A stretch of DNA of 64,000 nt from Manihot esculenta (lineage: Eukaryota; Streptophyta; Magnoliopsida; Malpighiales; Euphorbiaceae), in NCBI RefSeq assembly GCF_001659605.2, contig NC_035167.2, forward strand, positions 3,286,001 to 3,350,000, written 5' to 3'. The translations under genes were made by a program, and so were the position numbers. Below, piece after piece: positions 19,978 to 31,899 of this stretch. The notes beneath the pieces are model-generated. The model was not told where the DNA came from. It ran no database searches and was given only the letters and a program-made list of their open reading frames with translations. How positions within the stretch are numbered: the stretch's first letter is position 1; each line of letters begins with the position of its first letter.

Positions 19978-22461
19978 TGTAATACCCGGCTAGAATCCGG
20001 CATCGGGATTCCTGCCTTCCGGCGGAATCTAAGGTGTTGGATCTCTCTAGAAGGGGTAAAATGTGTTTTCTAAAATGTATTTTCTAAATGTTTTTATAAT
20101 GATTTCAATGGTTTTATTTGAAAAAAAAAAAAAAAATTGAGTTTTGAAAAGAAAAAGACCAAGGAGGCAAGTGCCAGGTTCGGCCGCCGAAAGTGAAGTT
20201 CGGCCGCCGAACATGGAAAGGCTTCGGGAGCGCCTTTGGCCTCCGAAAGTCTTGTTTAAACGAGCTAAGGTTCGGCCGCCGAAGGTGATGTTCGGCCGCC
20301 GAACATGAGTTGGTTTCGGATGGACTTTTGGCTTCCGAAAGTTGAGTTGGGCAGAAACCAGGTTCGGCTGCCGAACCTCAAGTTCGGCCGCCGAACATGG
20401 GGGACTTTAGGGTGCTGGTTTGGCTGCCGAAGGTCTTCGACCAGGCCACCTATAAAGGGCCCTCAGATCAGAAATGGGTGAGTTTTCTCCCCATTCTCGA
20501 GCTCAGGTGAGTTTATGCCTTCCTTTGGTCGTTTTCGTGTTTCCTCTACCCATCTCTCAAGTTTTTCATGATTTCTACCCTTGTGTTTGAAGATTTAAAG
20601 CTTAAAAGGAGTTTTGGGAGCTTGGAGCTTTTGGAGCTTGGATTCTCCATACCTCCGAGTTAGAGATCACGCAACCCTCGATCTTCAAGAGGTAAGTGTA
20701 GATCTATGCTTCCTTTTATGTTTTAATGAGTTTTAAGTAAGTTTATTGGAGTTTTGAATGGGTAGAATGGCATGTTTAGGTTTATGTGGGTTTTATACCC
20801 AAATGTATGTTATGTGATGTTTGTGTTGAGGAGTTTATGTTAGTTTATGCTCCTTTATGCTTGTGGGAGTGAGTATGCATGATTGGGAGAGAGTATGTAA
20901 GGATTTGGGTGTTTTGAGTTCGGTTTTTGGCTAGGCAGAATCGGACCTGTCGTCCAGAGGGGACCAGGTTCGGCCGCCGAAAGGAGTTTCGGCCGCCGAA
21001 CCTGCATGGGAGGCAGCCTTTCGGCTGCCGAACGTGCCCCCGAAGGAGGGACTTTCGTTTCTGTCCTAGGGTTTCGGCCGCCGAACCTGCCGCCGAACCT
21101 ACCCGAGTTTCGTCTCTGGAAGGGACTTTCGGCCGCCGAAGGTGCCGCCGAAAGTGCCCTGTCCAGCCTTTTCTTGGGTGTTTTCTATGCATGTTTAAGT
21201 GATGTTTAGAGGGGTTTTTGGGGAGATGTTTATGAGTTGTTAGAATGTGTTTGGCACCTCATTCGAGTCCACCTGTGTAGGATTGGACCCGAGAGACCGA
21301 GGAGGCCAGTAGTGCTAGCAGTTGCAGAGTCAGTCAGCGTCTGCCAGGAGGTGAGTAGAACTAACTTAATCTTCTATTTTAAGAAAATCGAACGCCTAAA
21401 GCATGCTCATGCATCATGGTTATATGTAATAGGATGATTGCACTAGTTTCACGAATGTGACGCATTGCATATATATATTGCTGTTTATGTGATGAGGAGG
21501 TTTGGACCAAGGCGACTTCAATAGCCCATATCTGTCATTGAGTCTTGGGTGAGTCTTTTGAGAGCCGGACAAGTACATATAGGAAAGTCCTTGTGAGCTC
21601 TCTGTGGACTAGGCATCCTGTCATGTATGTGAAAGTCCTGTGTGAGCTCCTTTGGGGGAGCCGGGCATCGACAGAGGGATTTTTGGAGTCATGTCCGATC
21701 CTAGAGAGTAAAGATGCTAGCAAAGAAAGGAACTCTCTAAAAACATTCCGTGGGGAATGGCATGAGCCCCGAGACGGACCAGAGACAGTTATGTGATTTC
21801 TTTGTGTTATGACGCATTCCATGAAAGCATGTAATTAATGAACTGTTTTCTCTGTTTCTACTCACTGGGCTTTTTAGCTCACCCCTTTCCCCTAACCCCA
21901 GTGTTGCAGGTTTAAGTCAGAGCTCAGAAGTCAGCAGGGTAAAGATTAAGAGACGTGTGTTTTATGTAATAGTTTATGTTTATGTATCAGTTTAGTGGTT
22001 TTAGAAGTGGACATGTAATATAAGTTGATGTAATGTAATTTGAGATAATGTATGTAACTGATAGTAGAGTTATGTTTATGGATTAAAGTGTGCTTGGCCC
22101 TATAGACTGGTTAGTCCCTGTTAATGCATGGTTATGTCTATGTTATATGTTGAGTTGAGAACCAAACTTGAGGCATGTAATGTTACCCCATTGGAGTATA
22201 TGATGAGGACTCCAGTGGAGGTTTTATGATTTTATGATGTATGTTTCATGTCAGGATACATGCACAGGTCAGGTTTGGGTTCATCAGATGTTCAGTTTTC
22301 ATGTTTTTATGGTTAAGTTTTAATCATGTATGGGATTTGACCAGGTAATAGTATGTATGTTTGGCTTGCTACGGGTCCCGGCGGCCTTAAGCCGATCTGG
22401 ATCCTAGCGCCGGTGGCGGTTCGGGCCGTTACAGAGGGGTATCGGTTTCCGGGCTGTTACA
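19978..22461 (+). repeat. LTR B (2484 bp)
   Basis: Near-identical to LTR A, with the same TG...CA ends, TATAAA at 20451-20456 and a poly-A of 16. I see private changes, for example T for C at about 20090, 21557 and 21616, compared with A and C. Confidence 0.95.
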
Positions 22462-22565
22462 GTGTCTCTCTTTGGAGAGAAGCTTTAGGATCCACTTGCT
22501 TGCTTGCATGCTTGTGTTTGTTGTTTTAACATTCGGGGACAAATGTTTTTGTAAGGGGGGTAGAA
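22462..22565 (+). repeat. 104-bp duplicate of interior 3' end between LTRs B and C
   Basis: This equals 19874-19977, including the polypurine tract, with one change in the hairpin (ACGAATG to ACAAATG). It is all that separates LTR B from LTR C. Confidence 0.93.
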
Positions 22566-25047
22566 TGTAATACCCGGCTAGAATCCGGCATCGGGATTCC
22601 TGCCTTCCGGCGGAATCTAAGGTGTTGGATCTCTCTAGAAGGGGTAAAATGTGTTTTCTAAAATGTATTTTCTAAATGCTTTTATAATGATTTCAATGGT
22701 TTTATTTGAAAAAAAAAAAAAATTGAGTTTTGAAAAGAAAAAGACCAAGGAGGCAAGTGCCAGGTTCGGCCGCCGAAAGTGAAGTTCGGCCGCCGAACAT
22801 GGAAAGGCTTCGGGAGCGCCTTTGGCCTCCGAAAGTCTTGTTTAAACGAGCTAAGGTTCGGCCGCCGAAGGTGATGTTCGGCCGCCGAACATGAGTTGGT
22901 TTCGGATGGACTTTTGGCTTCCGAAAGTTGAGTTGGGCAGAAACCAGGTTCGGCTGCCGAACCTCAAGTTCGGCCGCCGAACATGGGGGACTTTAGGGTG
23001 CTGGTTTGGCTGCCGAAGGTCTTCGACCAGGCCACCTATAAAGGGCCCTCAGATCAGAAATGGGTGAGTTTTCTCCCCATTCTCGAGCTCAGGTGAGTTT
23101 ATGCCTTCCTTTGGTCGTTTTCGTGTTTCCTCTACCCATCTCTCAAGTTTTTCATGATTTCTACCCTTGTGTTTGAAGATTTAAAGCTTAAAAGGAGTTT
23201 TGGGAGCTTGGAGCTTTTGGAGCTTGGATTCTCCATACCTCCGAGTTAGAGATCACGCAACCCTCGATCTTCAAGAGGTAAGTGTAGATCTATGCTTCCT
23301 TTTATGTTTTAATGAGTTTTAAGTAAGTTTATTGGAGTTTTGAATGGGTAGAATGGCATGTTTAGGTTTATGTGGGTTTTATACCCAAATGTATGTTATG
23401 TGATGTTTGTGTTGAGGAGTTTATGTTAGTTTATGCTCCTTTATGCTTGTGGGAGTGAGTATGCATGATTGGGAGAGAGTATGTAAGGATTTGGGTGTTT
23501 TGAGTTCGGTTTTTGGCTAGGCAGAATCGGACCTGTCGTCCAGAGGGGACCAGGTTCGGCCGCCGAAAGGAGTTTCGGCCGCCGAACCTGCATGGGAGGC
23601 AGCCTTTCGGCTGCCGAACGTGCCCCCGAAGGAGGGACTTTCGTTTCTGTCCTAGGGTTTCGGCCGCCGAACCTGCCGCCGAACCTACCCGAGTTTCGTC
23701 TCTGGAAGGGACTTTCGGCCGCCGAAGGTGCCGCCGAAAGTGCCCTGTCCAGCCTTTTCTTGGGTGTTTTCTATGCATGTTTAAGTGATGTTTAGAGGGG
23801 TTTTTGGGGAGATGTTTATGAGTTGTTAGAATGTGTTTGGCACCTCATTCGAGTCCACCTGTGTAGGATTGGACCCGAGAGACCGAGGAGGCCAGTAGTG
23901 CTAGCAGTTGCAGAGTCAGTCAGCGTCTGCCAGGAGGTGAGTAGAACTAACTTAATCTTCTATTTTAAGAAAATCGAACGCCTAAAGCATGCTCATGCAT
24001 CATGGTTATATGTAATAGGATGATTGCACTAGTTTCACGAATGTGACGCATTGCATATATATATTGCTGTTTATGTGATGAGGAGGTTTGGACCAAGGCG
24101 ACTTCAATAGCCCATATCTGTCATTGAGTCTTGGGTGAGTCCTTTGAGAGCCGGACAAGTACATATAGGAAAGTCCTTGTGAGCTCTCTGTGGACTAGGC
24201 ACCCTGTCATGTATGTGAAAGTCCTGTGTGAGCTCCTTTGGGGGAGCCGGGCATCGACAGAGGGATTTTTGGAGTCATGTCCGATCCTAGAGAGTAAAGA
24301 TGCTAGCAAAGAAAGGAACTCTCTAAAAACATTCCGTGGGGAATGGCATGAGCCCCGAGACGGACCAGAGACAGTTATGTGATTTCTTTGTGTTATGACG
24401 CATTCCATGAAAGCATGTAATTAATGAACTGTTTTCTCTGTTTCTACTCACTGGGCTTTTTAGCTCACCCCTTTCCCCTAACCCCAGTGTTGCAGGTTTA
24501 AGTCAGAGCTCAGAAGTCAGCAGGGTAAAGATTAAGAGACGTGTGTTTTATGTAATAGTTTATGTTTATGTATCAGTTTAGTGGTTTTAGAAGTGGACAT
24601 GTAATATAAGTTGATGTAATGTAATTTGAGATAATGTATGTAACTGATAGTAGAGTTATGTTTATGGATTAAAGTGTGCTTGGCCCTATAGACTGGTTAG
24701 TCCCTGTTAATGCATGGTTATGTCTATGTTATATGTTGAGTTGAGAACCAAACTTGAGGCATGTAATGTTACCCCATTGGAGTATATGATGAGGACTCCA
24801 GTGGAGGTTTTATGATTTTATGATGTATGTTTCATGTCAGGATACATGCACAGGTCAGGTTTGGGTTCATCAGATGTTCAGTTTTCATGTTTTTATGGTT
24901 AAGTTTTAATCATGTATGGGATTTGACCAGGTAATAGTATGTATGTTTGGCTTGCTACGGGTCCCGGCGGCCTTAAGCCGATCTGGATCCTAGCGCCGGT
25001 GGCGGTTCGGGCCGTTACAGAGGGGTATCGGTTTCCGGGCTGTTACA
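22566..25047 (+). repeat. LTR C (2482 bp)
   Basis: The outer 3' LTR, near-identical to LTR A, with a poly-A of 14 and TATAAA at 23037-23042. It ends GCTGTTACA next to the right CTCTC duplication. Confidence 0.95.
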
Positions 25048-26555
25048 CTCTCGATTTCTGCTATCAACTGGAAGCAGCTGTTGGTATCGTGGCCATGCGT
25101 CCGATGATATTGACAATACTTGTCAGGATTCCGTTGGTCTGCTTCCGACTTCAAAGGTTTAGGCCACTGGAGAAACTCCTTATCCTGGACAGCCATGAGC
25201 ACCTCGGCTCTGGACGCATTTAATGGAGTCGGTTTCTCCGGGACCCAAGGAGGAAGCACTCTTGGCTCAAGAACCCGAGGAGGAGGAGGCCTTTGATCCC
25301 TTCTTTCCCAGGCCTGCTTATACGACTCAGGCCTCTTTCCACGCTTCTTCTCGTGTTTTTTCGGCCTCCCCTCCTCCGGGGCTTTCTCTTTTCCTGCCAC
25401 CCCTTTGGCAAATCTACTCGTTACTAAGGCGTCATCCTGCCTTATATACTTTTCCGCCCTCTTCATCAACTCGGCCAGTGAGGTCGGAGGTTTCCTGCTC
25501 AGTGAACCAAAGAACTCGGCAGAGGTTGTTCCCTTTTGCATGGCCTCTACCGCCTTTCCTTCGTCGAGCTCGGGAATCTGCAGGGCCTCCGTATTGAAAC
25601 GGGCGACATACTCTCTGAGGGATTCACCAGCTTTTTGTCTCACTGTTTCCAGATAGCTCGTCTTCCTATCTGCCGGCACCCCGGCTACGAACCGGCTGAT
25701 GAAGCGGGTGGCAAGATCTCCGAAACTTTTAATGCTTCCGGCCTCCAGGCTGTTGAACCATGCCCTCGCTGGTCCCGAGAGCGTTGTTGGGAACACCTTG
25801 CACATCAGAGCATCTGACAGAGTTTGCAACTCCATGAAGGTCTTATAGTTCATGACATGCTCTCTCGGGTTACCAGCCCCATTATAGGCCGCCATCGGCG
25901 GCATCATGAACTTCTTGGGAACGGTCTCCTGCTGCATTAACTTTGAGAAGGGAGAAGAAGTAGGCAAGGAGGTTTGACTCTGATCTTTCTTACCTAGCTC
26001 GGCTAGGAGCTGCTCTTTCAACCTTTTCAGCTTTTGGTTCATCTTCTCATCTTCAGGGCTGGTGCTTTTGCCCAAGCTGCATTCCTCCTCCTCCGTTTCA
26101 GTTCCCGTTTCCCTGGTTGTTTCGGCGGAATAGTTGTCCGCCTCCTCATTTTCTATCAACTCCCTTGCCCTCCTCCCATGGATTCGGGCCTCCGGTTCTT
26201 CTTCTTCCCTGGCGTCATGGCTGTTAGTTTGGAGGCAGTCAGGGGTGGGTCGGGGCTCATTGGTTCTGGGTTCTTCCACCACTGGGAGTGTATTCATTGG
26301 GGTGCTAAGTCCCCTCTGTTGCATTATCTGCCCCAACCAGTGAGCAGTAGTCTGTAGCTGGAGAGCCATAGTTTGAATGTCCTGGTTGGACAGGATCATG
26401 GTGGGAGTATTCCCTGCCAAGCTTGGTGAGGGATTAAGAGGAATAGGCGTTTGGTTATTCAGCGTTGTAGGGCTAGAAAAAGAGAACTGCTGCCCTTCTT
26501 GGGCAGAGCTCAAGTCATTTGGGGTGTTAAGGTTACTTTCTTGGTGGTTTGCCAT
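25048..26555 (-). CDS. gag: Tat gag, cut at its 3' end by insertion
   Basis: The ATG at 26553-26555 begins MANHQESNLNTPNDL; the open frame extends further upstream into the leader, but this is the natural start. The N-terminal half is Gln/Ser/Thr-rich and then acidic with a Lys-rich coiled stretch. The central capsid domain (LSGPARAWFNSLEAGSIKSF, TRFISRFV, LREYVARF) matches the retrotransposon gag family. A basic Pro/Arg-rich region precedes a Tat-style zinc finger CQYHRTHGHDTNSC. The frame reaches AEIE at the insertion point, and across the CTCTC duplication it joins in phase with LIKRGHLKN of the protease segment. Gag would form the particle shell and bind RNA. The frame itself is intact. 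Confidence 0.92.
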
Positions 26556-26613
26556 CGTGGATCTCAGTGGGTTTTGAAAGTGAAAACTCCGGTGATGAAA
26601 AGATCTCCTTCGT

Positions 26614-26631
26614 TTCCCACAGACGGCGCCA
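26614..26631 (-). other. Primer-binding site of Tat element
   Basis: On the minus strand TGGCGCCGTCTGTGGGAA begins two bases after the 5' LTR. Its first nine bases match the 3' end of plant tRNA-Asp as used by Athila/Tat elements; the rest does not match the Asp tRNA I recall, so the primer tRNA is uncertain. Confidence 0.75.
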
Positions 26632-26633
26632 AT

Positions 26634-27130
26634 TGATGATCTGAGATCCAATAGAATAGGGTTTTACAAGGGTTTATGTATTACGGAATAAGGCCTAAGT
26701 TTCCTGAGGAAGGGACTCCTCTTTTATACATTGTCTTGCTTGCTGGTGACGTGTAAAGGCCTCTCCAGGATTGGGCCACGCGTCTTTGCCATGCGGATTC
26801 GGAGGTACTAGGGTATCAGCCGCCTGCTCCATGCGTAACGGCCTCTGATTCTCCTCGTGCGTACGTTTAAGCGGATCTGCCAGGCTGTCTGGTGAATATT
26901 ATTCTGGATCCTGGGTTGGGCCGAGAGTCGGGCCGAATGCTAGGCCTGAGAGGAGAGAGCATGCTTCGTGTGGGCTGGGTCGTTATGAGTGAAGAAGCTG
27001 GGCCGAGCCCGGTCTTGAAGGTTGAATGAGCCAGGCTTGTTGGGTATATCAGATACGTGGGCCTCTATGTTATGGGCCTTTAGCTGTGGTTAAGCCCCTG
27101 GTCCGGGGTGAGAAAATCCAGCGGTCATCA
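26634..27130 (-). repeat. 5' LTR of the Tat element
   Basis: This is 497 bp and pairs with 4094-4590. The minus-strand TATAAAA at 26722-26728 is the likely core promoter for gag-pol RNA. Confidence 0.93.
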
Positions 27131-27135
27131 CCAAT

Positions 27136-27450
27136 TATTAAAATTTACACCATTAATAAAATATTAATTACCTGAAAATTGCTTAGCTTAATTTGGCACA
27201 GTACTTAAAGATATTTTATTCACCTGAATTAATTCTGTCCGACTTTTCAATCCTCGCCACAACAAAAAATAAATAAAAGCTAAAACTTTCATATTAAAAT
27301 AAATTATTCTCATTATTTTAGAAGAATACCTATTTAATAATTAGCCGTCTATAATATAATTATAAAAAATATATTATATTATTTTTATAAAAAAACATTA
27401 ATTTATATATTTATTATATATTTTTTTATTTTAAATCAAAGATTTCAATA
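27136..27450. other. AT-rich spacer
   Basis: Plain AT-rich sequence with no gene or repeat recognised; it ends with the left TAATT duplication of the solo LTR. Confidence 0.5.
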
Positions 27451-27455
27451 TAATT

Positions 27456-27945
27456 TGATGATCTGAGATTCCGAAAAGTATGATTTTACAAGAGTCTAGT
27501 GAACTTGGTCTGAAAGGAAGGTCCTCCTCTCCTTTTATTCTTTTTTCTAGTCTGTCAGTAACGTGTCACAGTTTCACTGCCATTGGGCCATCTGTCTCTG
27601 CTATACGGATACGGACGTACGAGAATATCAGATCTCTGCTTCATGCATAACTGCCATTTAATTCCCCCCTGACACGCATGCGGATGGACCCACTAGGTGA
27701 ATGGGCTGGCTACCTTTTCTCTTTTGGACTGGGCTGGTTGGTGAGATTAGAACTGAAAACCCAGGGGAGATTTGATCTTAAGGCCATACGGATTGGGCCG
27801 GCCCAATTGAGAGGTTTAAAGGGAGTCTGATCTTAAGGCCGAGCGGGCTGGACCTGGTTCATTCGAAAGACTTAAAGGCCTTCAGGTAAAGAATTATCGT
27901 CATGGACCAGGCCTCAAACTGGAGTGATAAAATCCAGCGTGATCA
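27456..27945 (-). mobile_element. Solo LTR related to the Tat LTR
   Basis: A 490-bp block starts TGATGATCTGAGAT like the Tat LTR and ends CCAGCGTGATCA. It is flanked by TAATT at 27451-27455 and 27946-27950. No internal sequence is present. It is clearly diverged from the 497-bp LTR (for example AGATTCCGAAAAGT in place of AGATCCAATAGAAT), so it is an older family member reduced by LTR-LTR recombination. Confidence 0.88.
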
Positions 27946-27950
27946 TAATT

Positions 27951-28600
27951 AAATTATTATTATTATATAAATAACATTAAATTAAAATTTTTTTTGTTTG
28001 GATTGAATAATTAAATGCTCCTATTTTTATTTACCACCACCATAATTAAATGTTTGAGTTCTGTTTATTGTTTTTTCCCCTTGCCTAATTGCGATAGAAT
28101 ATATAAGACGTCGCTGTATTGCTAAGGAGTATGATTACCCCATTACCTACCAATAGCATCCATCTCTCCAACTTTTGGTGGCATAATGAGATGGTATTCA
28201 ATTTAAATTACAACACGTGAATAAAATAATTTAATGAATCGATAATTATTTACTCATTTATTTAATTTTATAATACAATAATAAATATTTTAATTTTATT
28301 GATTAAAAATACTACATTCATGCAACTTGATATTCCAAAACCCAAATAATTTTTTGATAAAGGCGCCGAACATACAAATATTCACACTCCAAAATATTTT
28401 TTTTTAATTAATTTAGCATATATATAAAAAGTAAAAAATTTGCATGATCTCACATTAAAATTTTGTCCAACTAGCATGTCAAGTAGAATTTCTCTCCAAT
28501 TTTAAATTATAAATAATTTCCACATATTGAACTAATTTAATCATGGTAAAACTCAATCGTTTAGAGGGTTGAATTTATAAATCAAAATAGGAACAACATT
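27951..28600. other. AT-rich intergenic DNA
   Basis: No gene or known repeat was recognised. There are several AT tracts and short low-complexity stretches. Confidence 0.5.
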
Positions 28601-29268
28601 GATTAGCGGAATGTCGAGATGTGGATATTTGACCAACGGCTCGATTCAATGGGTTAACTATTCATCCATGGTTGATTCCGTTAGGTCACACCATATTTGA
28701 TTTTGAGAAAGATGACCTGTAAGATAGAAAAGATGGTTAGGGGTCCATAGGAAATGCTTTCGGTGGAGAACCTCCGACGCTCAAGTTAGGTCAAGCATTA
28801 TTTGAGATTCGTTAATATAAGGAGAAAATAAAAGAAAATAAAATAGTAAAACATCTTCCAAAAATCTCTAGAGAACCTCTCTTTTGAGGGTTCTTCTGCA
28901 GTATTCGAGAGAGAGATTAGCTCTTTAGTTCCTGGAAGAGAGATTAGCTTCATCTTCCTTGCCCCTGAGGAAGCCCTCCTTGGATAAAGTGAGCAAGGGC
29001 AAGGGTAAGGAGAGCTCGTTTCAGGGGGCCGCTGGTGATCTTCCAACCGCCTTGATTTCCAATGAGTCGGGGGTTCATTTTCAACTAAGCCCTAACTCCT
29101 CATCCACTTCAATTGTTGAGTTGCTCAACAACCACGTCTTTAGAGTGTCCCCGAATCTTGCTAATTCTCAGTTGGTGGGCACAATTTGCCGAATAGTCAG
29201 GTCCACTAAGTAGTCGGCTTCGTTTTTTGGTCGGGCTGAAAAGGACCTTTTTTATGCCTCTTTAAGAC

Positions 29269-30633
29269 TGTAGAAAGATAATATTTGTTATTGTTGTTCT
29301 CAATAGAGATTACAACCTATTTATACATGAGAGACCGTATCTAAACAGGAAGGAAAATCAAGTCTATGATTATACAATCCTAAGATTAAGTAACTGATCC
29401 ATCTATCAATATTTACTTCCTATATTAACATATTTACTTCCTATAATTTATAACACTTCCCCTCAAGTTGGAGTATAAATGTTAGTCATGCCCAACTTAT
29501 TACATATATAATTAATTTCAGCCATAAGAACAACCAACCCAAAACAATCAAAATAAACAAAGGATCAGAAGAACAGAACCCGTGAACAGTAACCGATGAA
29601 CAGTAGCTGTGAACAGTAGTCGTGAACAATAGCCAATGAACAGTGCCCGATGTCTCCAAATGTTACCCTTTATGGGTAACCCAAATGAACAGAGCCCTAA
29701 ATCTTCAAACGTTACCCTTTATTAGTAACCCAATTGAACAGAGCCCTAAGTCTCCAAGCGTTACCCTTTATTGGTAACCTAAATGAATGGAGACTTCCAA
29801 ATGAATAGAGCCCTAAGTCTCCAAACGTTACCATTTATTGGTAACCCAAATGAACAGAACCCTAAGTCTCTAAGCGTTACTCTTTATTGGTAACCCAAAC
29901 GAATAAAGCTCTAAGTCTCTAAGCGTTACCCAAGGTAATTAACCCAAATGAACAGGGTCCTAAGTCTCTAAATGTTATCCTTTATGGTAATCTCGATGAA
30001 CAGAGTCCTAAGTCTCCAAATATTATCCTTTATGAGTAACCCAAATGAACAGAGTCCTAAGTCTCCAAATGTTACCCTGGGTAACCCAAATGAACAGAGT
30101 TCTAAGTTTCTAAATGTTACTCTTTATGAGTAATCCTAATAAATAGAACCCTAAGTCTCCAAATGTTACCCTTTATGGATAACCCAAATGAATAGAGCCC
30201 TAAGTCTTCAAATGAACAGAGGCCTAAGTCTCCAAATGTTACCATGGATAACCCAAATGAACAGTATCAAAAAACGCATCCACCCAACACCCAAACGGCA
30301 AACGAACCACAAATCTGACAAGGGAGCTGCAAGGCGACTTTAGGTGGACGGTGAGAGACAAATATTACTCCAGATGGATAACACAAAAGAACAAGAGCCC
30401 TAAGTCTCAAAAAAAAAAATAAATCTCTAATGAGGCTCTGATACCATGTAAAAAGATAATATTTGTTATTGTTGTTCTCAATAGAGATTACAACCTATTT
30501 ATACATGAGAGACCGTATCTAAATAGGAAGGAAAATCAAGTATATGATTATGCAATCCTAAGATTAAGTAACTGATCCATCTATCAATATTTACTTCCTA
30601 TATTAATATATTTACTTCCTATAATTTATAACA
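29269..30633 (-). mobile_element. Short non-autonomous LTR retrotransposon (TRIM/LARD-like)
   Basis: Two 187-bp LTRs (29269-29455 and 30447-30633) with TG...CA ends are flanked by AAGAC at 29264-29268 and 30634-30638. On the minus strand the 5' LTR at the right is followed directly by TGGTATCAGAGCC, the initiator-Met primer-binding site (30435-30446). A purine tract (TTGAGGGGAAG) abuts the left LTR. The roughly 990-bp interior codes for nothing and is mostly a minisatellite. The LTRs differ at only a few positions, so it is fairly young. The CCCTCAAGTTGGAG-type tract is common in plant Copia elements, which makes Copia likely. Confidence 0.9.
29600..30260. repeat. About 49-bp minisatellite inside the short LTR element
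   Basis: Units of the form CCTAAGTCTCCAAATGTTAC followed by CCTTTATGGGTAACCCAAATGAACAGAG recur roughly every 49 bp for about a dozen copies, with indels that shorten some units. Immediately left of it a smaller repeat of GTGAACAGTAGC-like words starts at about 29580. Confidence 0.88.
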
Positions 30634-31899
30634 AAGACAAATTCTTCTCGTAAGTGTTCTTACTCTTTTTTCTTGATTTTGGATTTTTGGTCATTTTTTA
30701 CTTGTCTTCTTACTTTGTAGCTTCTTGATGCTCTATTGGAGCTGGAGGGTAAAAAGGCCAAGTCTCCAGAGGCTGTCCTCCGAGATATCGAGAAGGCTAA
30801 AGAGGAGGAGGCTGCCCGGGTGACTGTTTCTCTAAGCAACTAATATGAAAAGGAGATGAGTCAGCAAGAGGGGCTTCTTCGATACAATCGAGCTCATGAT
30901 GAGAAAATTGCCCTCCTGGAAGTACAAATTGCTGAAGAAAGATCTATCACAAAAGCCAGACTTGCTCGAGAGAAGGCTTCTGCGGACCAGAGAGAAAAAG
31001 GCCTCTCAGCCCGGTCTGTCGAGCTTGAAGAGGAGATGCAAAGGTTGTCCGGGGAACTGGGGGAGGTAAAGTTGGAGTTGAGCAAGGTTCAAGGTTGACC
31101 TAAATGCTTTTGAGGCCATAAAGAGGCAGCTTGAGAGTGAGGTCCATGATCTTTCTATATGATATAAGGACTATGAGAAGAAGACCGTGGATGCTCGGGA
31201 GGATGCCAAGATGGTCATCCGGAGCCAAGTTAATAAATATATGAAATCTGACAAATTCAAAGGCAAAATTTTTGACAGTCCACTCGCTTTTATGCGACGG
31301 GCTTTAATGATGGCCTTCGAAATGCTCGGGAGTCTCTTATTGTCCCGATTAGCACCCTCCATGCTATAGAGTATAATTCTGATGGTGAAGAAGTGCAGTA
31401 TGGCCCCGACGATCGTGCTCTCTCCAAAGTTCATCTTCTTGCTCCTCAAGGGGTATTGGCCCATTTAGCGACTGAGTTTAATAAAGGTACCAGTCAAGTT
31501 GGTGATGGTCCACCTATGCTTGAAGCTATAAATGCCCATTCAAATCCTCCTTTGGAAGGTGATACTATAGTAGATCCGATTTTCGTGACTGCCGATGTTC
31601 TAAAGAATACCTCTGAAATTGAGCCCAACTTGGTTGATGACCTTGCTTCTTCTAAGGAGATTTAAAGACCTTCCATTGTTTCGAGAGTTTCTAATTATAG
31701 ATATAGTAGTCTTGTGTTTACCTTTATATTTTTGATTTCATGTAATATACATTTTCATTTTCAATTACACATTTCTTTTGGTTGCAACTTGATGCTTAAT
31801 ATGATTGCTTTTCTGTTTAGATTTTTCTTATGGAGCATACTCAGCCTTATCTTTTGTTTATACAAAATCTTAATGTATCATTAGGTGAGCGGGCCATTG

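Larger units (their letters stand above)
15257..25047 (+). mobile_element. Three-LTR Tekay-like Gypsy element, non-autonomous
   Basis: It is flanked by CTCTC at 15252-15256 and 25048-25052. The order is LTR A (15257-17739), interior (17740-19977), LTR B (19978-22461), a 104-bp piece of the interior's 3' end (22462-22565), then LTR C (22566-25047). The primer-binding site follows LTR A and polypurine tracts precede LTRs B and C, so it lies on the plus strand. LTR starts, leader and gag resemble those of the chromovirus at 43310-52889. The interior keeps only a shortened gag and decayed protease and early RT, so the copy cannot move itself. It split the outer Tat element exactly between gag and protease. 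Confidence 0.93.
4094..27130 (-). mobile_element. Tat-type Ty3/Gypsy LTR retrotransposon, interrupted
   Basis: Two 497-bp LTRs (TG...CA) bound this element, and the 5-bp duplication CCAAT lies at 4089-4093 and 27131-27135. The order on the minus strand is 5' LTR (right), primer-binding site, gag, protease, RT, RNase H, a second RNase H, integrase, tandem repeats, an antisense extra gene, polypurine tract, 3' LTR (left). The second RNase H domain and the long 3' region with tandem repeats and an antisense gene are hallmarks of the plant Tat lineage (Grande, Retand, Ogre relatives). Removing the nested 15257-25047 insertion plus one 5-bp duplication leaves about 13.2 kb, a normal size for Tat. 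By hand count the LTRs differ at four positions, so the insertion is recent. One in-frame stop between protease and RT, and one altered integrase zinc-finger residue, suggest this copy is now defective. Confidence 0.93.
28959..31665 (+). pseudogene. Broken extra gene (coiled-coil) of the Tat-like derivative
   Basis: Fragments are 28959-29213 (LRKPSLDKVSKGKGKESS and a SPNLANSQLVG segment); after the 29269-30633 insertion, an intron-like GTAAGT...TTTGTAG (30650-30720); then charged heptad-rich sequence (30721-31098 and 31187 onward); and a tail to the stop at 31665. Stops (for example in VSLSN* near 30842) and frameshifts (near 31098 and 31330) break it. The layout, with a Lys/Ser-rich segment, intron, long coiled coil and acidic tail, parallels exons 2-3 of the antisense gene at 6753-9801. 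The part corresponding to exon 1 is missing. Confidence 0.6.

Noticed and set aside
16123..24408. Identical sets of small frames repeated three times (for example 115-, 91- and 95-residue)
   Set aside because: They are shadows within LTRs A, B and C; their repetition follows the LTRs, not genes.
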